Source: an uncultured Collinsella sp.
GTDB lineage: Bacteria; Actinomycetota; Coriobacteriia; Coriobacteriales; Coriobacteriaceae
Length of the DNA: 11,446 nt
Reading direction: 5' to 3'
NCBI GenBank assembly: GCA_900548935.1
Contig: URMR01000047.1
Location: 1-11,446 of the forward strand
Part shown: piece by piece, positions 5,622 through 11,446 of the stretch
How the letters are laid out: every line of letters starts with the position of its first letter
Position numbering within the stretch: the first letter of the stretch is position 1
Notes under the pieces: generated by a model
Database searches by the model: none
The model's input: only the letters and a program-made list of their open reading frames with translations
What the model was told of the DNA's origin: nothing
Made by a program: the position numbers and the translations under genes

Positions 5622-5678
5622 TCTCAATCTGTAACACCAAGCCCGATTTTGACGGCCTAGCTGTTACAGATCGAGACA
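5622..5678 (+). repeat. Inverted repeat of the same family, second copy
   Basis: Arms TCTCAATCTGTAACA (5622-5636) and TGTTACAGATCGAGA (5662-5676) pair with one mismatch around a 25-base centre. The right arm and next bases (TGTTACAGATCGAGACAAAC) are identical to the first copy at 5582-5601, while the interior is unrelated or strongly diverged. Centre spacing between the two copies is about 80 bases. Confidence 0.85.
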
Positions 5679-5684
5679 AACCGG

Positions 5685-5731
5685 GCCCCAACCACCACAA
5701 AGGTGCCTGTCCCCGTTGTGGTGGCTTGGGC
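5685..5731 (+). repeat. Hairpin with CCACCACAA/TTGTGGTGG stem
   Basis: CCACCACAA (5692-5700) pairs perfectly with TTGTGGTGG (5716-5724); GCCC (5685-5688) and GGGC (5728-5731) extend the stem beyond a short imperfect region. The loop AGGTGCCTGTCCCCG contains CTGTCCC, complementary to GGGACAG at 5606-5612, so a larger alternative fold is possible. It could end transcripts of the upstream gene without a U-tract or belong to the same palindrome-rich intergenic tract. Confidence 0.65.
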
Positions 5732-5812
5732 AGGCGGGTATCAAAAAGTGTCAGACGGGGCGGTTGCCGGGCGCCTGCACGCGAAAAGAAGTATCGGCCT
5801 GCGCCATTGCCG

Positions 5813-5841
5813 TTGAGCGACGCGTTGTTTGCAGGGATACT
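5813..5841 (+). promoter_or_regulatory. Weak candidate promoter of the GH1 gene
   Basis: TTGAGC (5813-5818) and GATACT (5836-5841) are 17 bases apart, each matching consensus at four of six positions, and place transcription start about 30 bases before the ATG at 5877. An overlapping alternative is TTGTTT (5825-5830) with TATGAC (5847-5852), 16 bases apart. No BglG-type antiterminator site was recognised. Confidence 0.3.
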
Positions 5842-5876
5842 GAGCCTATGACAACAGCGTGCGAAAGGATTGATGT

Positions 5877-7307
5877 ATGGCTTTCCGTAATGACTTCCTG
5901 TGGGGCGGCGCGACGGCTGCCAACCAGTGCGAGGGCGCCTACAACGTGGACGGCCGCGGCCTTGCCAACGTGGACGTGGCTCCGCACGGCTCCGAGCGCT
6001 ATGCGGTGGTCTCCGGCCAGCGCAAGATGCTCGACTTCGAGGACGGCTATTACTATCCCGCGCAGACCGGCATCGATTTCTATCACCACTACAAGGAGGA
6101 CATTGCTCTCTTTGCCGAGATGGGCTTTAAGGCCTTCCGTATGAGCCTGGCTTGGACCCGCATCTTCCCCAACGGTGACGAGACCGAGCCCAACGAGGCT
6201 GGCCTGGCCTTCTACGAGGACGTATTCCGCGAGTGCCAAAAGCACGGTATCGAGCCGCTCGTGACCATCACGCACTTCGACTGCCCGATTCACCTCATCA
6301 AGGAGTATGGCGGCTGGCGCAACCGCAAACTCATCGACTTCTACAAGAATCTCGCGACCACGATCTTCACCCGCTACAAGGGTCTGGTGAAGTACTGGCT
6401 CACCTTCAACGAGATCAATATGATCCTGCACCTGCCGTTTATGGGTGCCGGTCTGGTCTTTGAGGAGGGCGAGAACAAGGAGGCTGTCGAGTACCTGGCC
6501 GCCCACAACGAGCTCGTCGCCAGCGCTTGGGCAACCAAGATTGCCCACGAGATCGACCCCGAGATCAAGATCGGCTGCATGCTTGCCGCAGGTAGCTACT
6601 ATCCCTACAGCTGCCGTCCGGGCGATGTGCGCCAGGCGCAGCTCGACAACCAGGACAACTACTTCTTCGTCGACGTCCAGAGCCGTGGCTACTACCCGGC
6701 CTATGCCGTCAAGAAGCTCGAGCGTTTGGGCATCGATGTGGGCATGACGGACGAGGACCGCGAGATCCTGGCCGCCAACACCGTCGACTTCATCAGCTTT
6801 AGCTATTACAGCACCCGTTGCTCTGCCGGTGCCGATAACCCCGATGTCGAGCGCACCCAGGGCAACGCCTTCGCCGGCGCCAAGAACCCCTACCTGCAGG
6901 AGAGCCAGTGGGGCTGGGCCATCGATCCGCTGGGCTTCCGCATCACCCTTAACGACCTGTACGACCGTTATCAGAAGCCGCTGTTTGTGGTCGAGAACGG
7001 CCTAGGCGCCAAGGATGTTGTCGAGGAGGATGGCTCCATCAACGACGACTACCGTATCGACTACCTGCGCCAGCATATCGCTGCGATGCGCGACGCGGTG
7101 ACCGAGGACGGCGTTGACCTGCTGGGCTACACCACCTGGGGCCCGATCGACCTGGTGTCTGCCGGCACAGGCGAGATGTCCAAGCGCTACGGCTTTATCT
7201 ACGTCGACCGCGACGATGCCGGCAACGGCACCCTCAAGCGCTCCAAGAAGAAGAGCTTCGACTGGTACAAGCATGTCATTGAAACGAATGGTGAGGACCT
7301 GTCCTAA
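5877..7307 (+). CDS. 6-phospho-beta-glucosidase, glycoside hydrolase family 1
   Basis: This 476-residue cytoplasmic enzyme should hydrolyse phosphorylated beta-glucosides (cellobiose, salicin or arbutin type) delivered by a phosphotransferase system, yielding glucose 6-phosphate. It begins with the GH1 signature FRNDFLWGGATAANQCEGAY. The acid/base glutamate is E179 in WLTFNEIN and the nucleophile is E373 in FVVENGLG. S428, K436 and Y438 in the segment SAGTGEMSKRYGF correspond to the phosphate-binding residues that separate 6-phospho-glycosidases from ordinary beta-glucosidases. The C-terminus (RSKKKSFDWYKHVI) is also typical of the phospho subgroup. Length is normal and no signal peptide is seen. 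ATG 5877 has AAAGGA (5864-5869) at 7 bases. No PTS gene or antiterminator lies next to it in this window, so it may be supplied by transporters elsewhere. Gluco versus galacto preference is assigned by overall similarity and is not certain. Confidence 0.93.
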   Translation: MAFRNDFLWGGATAANQCEGAYNVDGRGLANVDVAPHGSERYAVVSGQRKMLDFEDGYYYPAQTGIDFYHHYKEDIALFAEMGFKAFRMSLAWTRIFPNGDETEPNEAGLAFYEDVFRECQKHGIEPLVTITHFDCPIHLIKEYGGWRNRKLIDFYKNLATTIFTRYKGLVKYWLTFNEINMILHLPFMGAGLVFEEGENKEAVEYLAAHNELVASAWATKIAHEIDPEIKIGCMLAAGSYYPYSCRPGDVRQAQLDNQDNYFFVDVQSRGYYPAYAVKKLERLGIDVGMTDEDREILAANTVDFISFSYYSTRCSAGADNPDVERTQGNAFAGAKNPYLQESQWGWAIDPLGFRITLNDLYDRYQKPLFVVENGLGAKDVVEEDGSINDDYRIDYLRQHIAAMRDAVTEDGVDLLGYTTWGPIDLVSAGTGEMSKRYGFIYVDRDDAGNGTLKRSKKKSFDWYKHVIETNGEDLS

Positions 7308-7343
7308 GGAAGCTGAGGCACTCAACTTCATAGCCTCCTAAAC

Positions 7344-7382
7344 AAGGCGCCCGGCGAGCAGTTAATGTTCGCCGGGTGCCTT
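7344..7382 (+). terminator. Terminator-like hairpin after the GH1 gene
   Basis: Arms AAGGCGCCCGGCGA (7344-7357) and TCGCCGGGTGCCTT (7369-7382) form a 14-base stem with one G-U pair and an 11-base loop. It lies 36 bases after the GH1 stop and is GC-rich and stable, but it is followed by GCCGTC and not by a T-run, so termination efficiency is uncertain. Confidence 0.55.
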
Positions 7383-7399
7383 GCCGTCTGCGGATTTGG

Positions 7400-7431
7400 G
7401 ACATGTGGCCCGCTTTTTGGGCCCACCTGTC
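7400..7431 (+). promoter_or_regulatory. Imperfect inverted repeat and -10 candidate before the sensor operon
   Basis: GACATGTGG (7400-7408) and CCACCTGTC (7423-7431) pair at eight of nine positions around a CCCG...GGGC centre. It ends 2 bases before TACACT (7434-7439), a plausible -10 box, so it covers the expected -35 region, where no good -35 sequence is seen. This could be an operator or activator site for the sensor/kinase/regulator operon. Support is by position and symmetry only. Confidence 0.3.
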
Positions 7432-7448
7432 GGTACACTAAAAGCACT

Positions 7449-9332
7449 ATGGGTACCCGCGAGCGACATATCGGCCACGCGGCCGCCCGGACCGCGCCGG
7501 TTGCGGATCCCAGGGGTGGCAGGCTCTTCGCCATGCCGCGATTCCTTGTTGGCATAACACATCGGGTGTACCGTCACCGCGTCTTTGCTATCGCCGGCGC
7601 CATCACCGCGCTGTTCCTCATGCTTCTGGCAGTCTTGCCGGCGCTGTTCGCCTTCGACCCCAAACTTTCTAACGCCGTGCCCGCCTATAGCGAGGTGTCC
7701 GAAGAGGTCGTGGATGCGCTCGTCCACTCGAGCTCTCTCCCGTTGCTTGTCGCCGCAATTGCATTTTCGATTTGGGGCGTATCGGTCTATCTGCGCTGTT
7801 TGGACTATGTGTTGCGCCGCCGCCTTGTTGCCGTCGCCACCATCTGCGCCCTGTGGATGATCGAAGTCATTCTCAAGTACAAGTCGTTCACGCCGGTCTA
7901 TGCCACCGTGCTGTGGTACCTGTACTACGTGCCCATGACGCTCATTCCGCTGCTCTACCAGTTGTGTGGTCTGCGCCTTGCGGGCCTGGAGCAGCACCGC
8001 CTGGGTCGCCGCTACCGTGCTGCGCTGTGGATCGTGGCCATCCTGCTTATCGGATTTGTGCTCACCAACGATTTTCACCAGCAGGTCTTTCGCTTTGACC
8101 GCACAAGCGACACCTGGAGCAACGATTACACGTACGGCTGGGGTTATTTCGCCGTCCTCGTGTGGACGGCCTTTGACTTCGTGGCCTTTTTTATCCTGGT
8201 TGGTCGGTCCTCGTCCTTTCGCATCCAGCGATTCTCGGGCACGGCGGCGCTCGTACTGCTGGGTGGCGCATTCTTTGCCATCTCATATGCGTTGCGCGTG
8301 CCCTGGGCATGGAGGCTCAACTTTTCGCTCGTCTATTGCGTCCTGTGCGTGGTGGCGATGGAAATCTGTCTCGATTGCGGCGTCATTCCGTCGTACCACG
8401 ATATCGCCGGCATTTTCGATACCCTGCCGCTCGACCTAAAGGTTATGACGCGCGACTTGCAGGAAGTCTATGCCACGCCGGTGTCAAAGCCGATCCCAGA
8501 GGGCGTACGCGAGGAGTTGCGGGTCCAGGAGCACGGGCGCGCCCATGCCTTTGCCGTGGCGTCCGATCCCGATGTAATGTATCGCGCCTTTCCGCTGCTG
8601 GGTGGATCGGCACTGCTTGCCCAAGACGTGTCGGAGCTCAACGAGCTTAACCGTGAACTGGCACATCGTCGCATGGAGCTGCAGCGTCAAAACGAGCTGC
8701 TCGCCGCCGACTACGACCTTAAGACGCATTTGGCAGATCAAGAGGCCGAGACCTTATTGGTCCAAGACGTGGACCAAGCGCTTGCCCGCGCGCTCGAAGA
8801 GATGTACGACTTGCTGAGCTCGCTGCCACCGTTGACCGACGAGGCATCTTCGCACGAGCGTTACCGCATGCTGCAGCGCGCCAAGATGCTCGTCGCCTAT
8901 TGCAAGCGCAAGGGGTCGCTCACGTTGGCACAGCACGGGGAGAGCGGTTTTGATCGCGACCGCATTCAGCTCATCGCCAACGAGCTCGCAAGCGACCTGC
9001 GCACCATCGATATCGATTGCGCCTCGATTATCGCCATACGGCGCCCGTTGCACGCCAGTACGGTAAGCGCCCTGTACGACTGCGTGTATGACTTTGCGTT
9101 TTTTGCCTACACCACCGACCATCCGGCTCTTATGTATCACTTGGGCGACCATGACCGATGCAGTGTCGAGCTGCGCGCCACGCTTTTTTCCAACGATGAT
9201 GAAGATCTTTCGCAGACGCCCGCTGCACAAGAGCTCGAAAGCGCTCTGCAAGGGCGCAACGTGGCATACCGCCTTGAGGGCGAGTCCGGCCAGCTGCGCA
9301 TGATCGTCTTGATGCCGAGGGCGGGTGAGTGA
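7449..9332 (+). CDS. Multi-pass membrane sensor protein, histidine-kinase-like but without visible phosphoacceptor or ATP-binding motifs
   Basis: A 627-residue protein with about eight hydrophobic segments in residues 46-305 (roughly 46-68, 97-118, 126-142, 147-175, 189-205, 228-247, 258-277, 285-305). The sequence VLTNDFHQQVFRF at 204-216 is, from memory, a hallmark of 7TM-type sensor kinases in Clostridia and Coriobacteriia. A cytoplasmic part follows: a possible degenerate PAS-like stretch, a charged coiled coil near residues 395-440 (ELNRELAHRRMELQRQNELL), and a helix with VAYCKRKGSL (483-491) matching the dimerisation region of that family. No histidine stands where the phosphoacceptor is expected (VQDVDQALARALEE), and no N box or glycine-rich ATP lid is seen. 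ATG 7449 lacks a ribosome site and sits 9 bases after TACACT, suggesting a leaderless transcript; ATG 7533 (MPRFLVG) is an alternative start, and the frame is also open upstream to 7365. It overlaps the kinase gene by 4 bases and probably works as its sensory partner. Confidence 0.75.
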   Translation: MGTRERHIGHAAARTAPVADPRGGRLFAMPRFLVGITHRVYRHRVFAIAGAITALFLMLLAVLPALFAFDPKLSNAVPAYSEVSEEVVDALVHSSSLPLLVAAIAFSIWGVSVYLRCLDYVLRRRLVAVATICALWMIEVILKYKSFTPVYATVLWYLYYVPMTLIPLLYQLCGLRLAGLEQHRLGRRYRAALWIVAILLIGFVLTNDFHQQVFRFDRTSDTWSNDYTYGWGYFAVLVWTAFDFVAFFILVGRSSSFRIQRFSGTAALVLLGGAFFAISYALRVPWAWRLNFSLVYCVLCVVAMEICLDCGVIPSYHDIAGIFDTLPLDLKVMTRDLQEVYATPVSKPIPEGVREELRVQEHGRAHAFAVASDPDVMYRAFPLLGGSALLAQDVSELNELNRELAHRRMELQRQNELLAADYDLKTHLADQEAETLLVQDVDQALARALEEMYDLLSSLPPLTDEASSHERYRMLQRAKMLVAYCKRKGSLTLAQHGESGFDRDRIQLIANELASDLRTIDIDCASIIAIRRPLHASTVSALYDCVYDFAFFAYTTDHPALMYHLGDHDRCSVELRATLFSNDDEDLSQTPAAQELESALQGRNVAYRLEGESGQLRMIVLMPRAGE

Positions 9333-10828
9333 CGATGCAGATTTCGCTCATCCTTCCCCAAATCGTTGCGCTCGATGTTGTCTTTGCCCTGGCTGCGTGT
9401 CTGCAGACGATCCACGTCCCGCTCATTTCATCGCGCCGCTCGTCCTATAACCGTAAGGTGACTTGCGCCTACGAGGCGAGCCTTGTGCTTCACCTGATGA
9501 TTTCGGCGCTCATCTTATTCGCGTCGTCTGGCTCGTATCTGGTGGCGCCGCTTTACGTTTGCGCCAGGGCAATGGGCGGAGCGCTGTGGCTCAATGCCGC
9601 AATCTTTGCCTATGGTGCGGTGCTTATGGTGCGCTATCGTCGTCCCGTCATGCTGGTCGAGCTGCTGCTTGTTGTCGCCGTTACACCGCCGGTGGTTTTT
9701 GCCATGGGCTCGGCGTGGACCGTTGTCCTTATCGCAGAGGGAGCGTTCTTTCTGTTCCGTTCCATCGCGGCGCTCTTGATGGACGTCCGTAACCGCCAGG
9801 AGGATATCACCGCATTCTCGACGATCGAGACCATCAACGTGATTCCCGTGGGCATCCTGTATCTGGACCCGAGGGGCCGTCCGCTGCTCATGAACCGCTG
9901 CATGCGCAAAAACCTGGTGGAACTTCATATGCCCACCGATCTAGGTGACATGAGCGGCACATGGAACGACCTGCGTAAACTTAGCATGCAAATGCCCGAA
10001 AGCAGTAGGAACCGTGTGCGGATTAACTTGGACCGTTTTGGTGAGGCTCGCGCGGTGATCGAGATTTCTCCCGCCGAGATTCGTCTGTTCGTGCGTGGCT
10101 CCGTTACGGTCTCGGGCCGTCCGTTCGAGCGCGTCGTCGGCCTGGACGTGACGGAATACGCACACGCCTACGACCGCCTGGCGCAAGCCAACCACCTGCT
10201 TGAGCTTGCGGGCCAAGAGCTCCAGGCCCAGATCGAAGAAGTTAAAAAGGTTGCCGACAATGCGGCCTACCTACGTATGCGTGCCCGCGTGCACGACGTG
10301 ATCGGGCAGCGCCTGTCCATTCTTCATCGCTATTTGGAGGAGGGACGTCTGGACGATGAGTCGCTCGAGCAGATTGACCCGTTGCTGCGCTCAATCGCCG
10401 CCGATTTGCGCAGCGGCGGTGCTAGCGAGCCTGCAGAGCAGCTGGGTGATATCGTCCATGCTTTTGGCCTGGTGAGTGTGCAGATCGATGTTGAGGGCGC
10501 GCTGCCTGAGGACGCACGTGTCGCCGCCGCATTTTTGCAGATTATCCGCGAGGCCTCGACCAATGCCACCAAGCATGCGCAGGCGCATCGGGTCCATGTG
10601 CGCCTGTGGCAGGAGGGGGCGGATGCTGACGGCATCGCGCACATGACGATTTCTAACGACGGGTTCCCGGCCCCCGTATCGTATCGCGAGGGAACGGGTA
10701 TTCCAGGTATGAGGCATGTCGCGCAAGATCTGGGTGGCAGCCTAGAGGTCCATGCTGCCCAGCCCTTTACGCTTGCGGTGTCCATCCCGCTGAGCTCCAA
10801 CGCCACGGTCCAAAGGAGAAACTCATGA
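9329..10828 (+). CDS. Sensor histidine kinase, PAS and HisKA_3/HATPase domains
   Basis: A 499-residue membrane kinase. About five or six hydrophobic segments fill residues 7-151. A PAS-like domain follows from about 158 (VIPVGILYLDPRGRPLLMN) to 278 (ERVVGLDVTEYAHAYDRL), then a coiled coil to about 310. The phosphoacceptor is H322 in RMRARVHDVIGQRLSILHRYL, the arrangement used by NarL/DesK-type kinases. The ATPase domain shows the N box at N412 (REASTNATKHAQAH), a G1-like ISNDGFPAP and the G2 box GTGIPGMRHVAQDLGG (455-470). The GTG start at 9329 overlaps the preceding gene's stop (GTGA) and has GAGGG (9317-9321) at 7 bases; ATG 9335 is an alternative. Its end overlaps the response regulator start by ATGA. 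It should phosphorylate the regulator encoded next; the stimulus is unknown. Confidence 0.9.
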   Translation: MTMQISLILPQIVALDVVFALAACLQTIHVPLISSRRSSYNRKVTCAYEASLVLHLMISALILFASSGSYLVAPLYVCARAMGGALWLNAAIFAYGAVLMVRYRRPVMLVELLLVVAVTPPVVFAMGSAWTVVLIAEGAFFLFRSIAALLMDVRNRQEDITAFSTIETINVIPVGILYLDPRGRPLLMNRCMRKNLVELHMPTDLGDMSGTWNDLRKLSMQMPESSRNRVRINLDRFGEARAVIEISPAEIRLFVRGSVTVSGRPFERVVGLDVTEYAHAYDRLAQANHLLELAGQELQAQIEEVKKVADNAAYLRMRARVHDVIGQRLSILHRYLEEGRLDDESLEQIDPLLRSIAADLRSGGASEPAEQLGDIVHAFGLVSVQIDVEGALPEDARVAAAFLQIIREASTNATKHAQAHRVHVRLWQEGADADGIAHMTISNDGFPAPVSYREGTGIPGMRHVAQDLGGSLEVHAAQPFTLAVSIPLSSNATVQRRNS

Positions 10829-11446
10829 TCCGCGTCCTTATAGTCGAAGACCAGGCCATTCTGCGCGAGAGCCTGGCGCGCTCCGTTGGCGACCAGCCCG
10901 ATATGACCGTCGTCGCCGCGCTTGCCGATGCCTCCGAGGCCTTGGGTGTCGCGCTCAAGGAGCGCCCGGACATGATACTGATGGACGTGTGCACCGAGCA
11001 TGATTCCAACGGCATCGTGGCGGCGGCGCGCATCAAGGAGCAACTGCCCGAGTGTCGCATCATTATCATGACCGGCATGCCCGAGATCACCTTTGTCGAT
11101 CAGGCCCGCGAGGCGGGCGTCGACAGCTTTGTGTACAAGAACGTCGGTATCGACGAGCTGTTCGCCGTGATGCGCTCCACGCTGGCCGGCTATTGCACGT
11201 TTCCCAAGCCGCCCAAGAGCATTTTTTCGGGCACGGCGGCACTCGACGATGTCGAGCTGTCGATTTTGCGCCTTGCCTGCGAGGGCAAAAGTCGTCGCGA
11301 GATCGCGGCCGAGCTGTTTATGAGTGAGGGCACCATCAAGCGCCGCATCTCGGAGATCCTGAGCAAGACCGGCTACGACAACATCATGCGCCTGGCCGTG
11401 TATGCGGTGACTGAGGGCAGCATCGTTCCCAACATGGAGCGCCCGT
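10825..11446 (+). CDS. NarL/LuxR-family response regulator (3' end outside window)
   Basis: The visible 207 residues hold a receiver domain (1-120) and a LuxR-type helix-turn-helix (about 140-200). Acidic pocket E8-D9, phosphoacceptor D54 in MILMDVC, T83 in IIIMTGMPE and K105 in FVYKN are all present. The DNA-binding domain reads LDDVELSILRLACEGKSRREIAAELFMSEGTIKRRISEIL, with the recognition helix around SEGTIKRRI. It differs from the textbook NarL motif in lacking the usual LTPRE opening, which is common in this lineage's regulators. ATG 10825 overlaps the kinase stop (ATGA) and has AAAGGAG (10812-10818) at 6 bases. The protein is cut by the window edge, though only a few residues are probably missing. 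Target genes are not visible. Confidence 0.92.
   Translation, partial: MIRVLIVEDQAILRESLARSVGDQPDMTVVAALADASEALGVALKERPDMILMDVCTEHDSNGIVAAARIKEQLPECRIIIMTGMPEITFVDQAREAGVDSFVYKNVGIDELFAVMRSTLAGYCTFPKPPKSIFSGTAALDDVELSILRLACEGKSRREIAAELFMSEGTIKRRISEILSKTGYDNIMRLAVYAVTEGSIVPNMERP

Noticed and set aside
5540..5731. CRISPR-like array
   Set aside because: Only two units, each an inverted repeat with divergent centres; no regular direct repeats of 24-40 bases and no cas genes.

Overview
The window is most like a chromosomal segment of a gut actinobacterium of the class Coriobacteriia, probably Collinsella or a close relative. This is judged from high GC, GTG/ATG starts with strong AGGAG ribosome sites, a split transketolase, luxS, a DUF4867-type gene, a GH1 6-phospho-beta-glucosidase and a 7TM-sensor/kinase/regulator trio. 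Intergenic spacers are packed with palindromes, which I associate with this genus. The genus call is inference; no rRNA or marker gene is present. All recognised genes lie on the plus strand.

Positions 1-4103 hold a probable pentose or branched-sugar module. It contains the C-terminal end of an L-fucose/L-arabinose-isomerase-like protein, a transketolase split into N- and C-terminal subunits that overlap by 8 bases, and a FGGY kinase closest to glycerol kinase but with one glycerol-pocket residue changed. Order and content fit a route of aldose to ketose (isomerase), ketose to ketose phosphate (kinase), then two-carbon transfer (transketolase). The two roughly 170-base spacers on either side of the transketolase pair each carry one copy of a long hairpin. 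The two copies share a nearly constant core, while their outer stems differ by compensatory base changes.

Positions 4104-5876 hold luxS (S-ribosylhomocysteine lyase, AI-2 synthesis) and a DUF4867/cupin-like gene. luxS is preceded by two GGGACGGGG palindromes, one of which contains a good promoter in its left arm, and is followed by a clear intrinsic terminator. The DUF4867-like gene has a promoter and an inverted-repeat operator candidate across the predicted transcription start. A 344-base spacer after it contains two tandem inverted repeats of one family, a third hairpin and a candidate promoter.

Positions 5877-7382 hold a complete 6-phospho-beta-glucosidase, acting on PTS-imported beta-glucosides, and a terminator-like hairpin. 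Positions 7383-11446 hold a translationally coupled signalling operon: a multi-pass sensor protein without a visible phosphoacceptor histidine or ATP-binding motifs, an intact PAS/HisKA_3-type histidine kinase, and a NarL/LuxR-type response regulator cut by the window end.

The coding content is mostly of known families. The parts most worth a second look are the covarying hairpins, the altered kinase pocket in the split-transketolase locus, the promoter-bearing palindrome before luxS, the operator before the DUF4867-like gene, and the kinase-dead-looking sensor partner.
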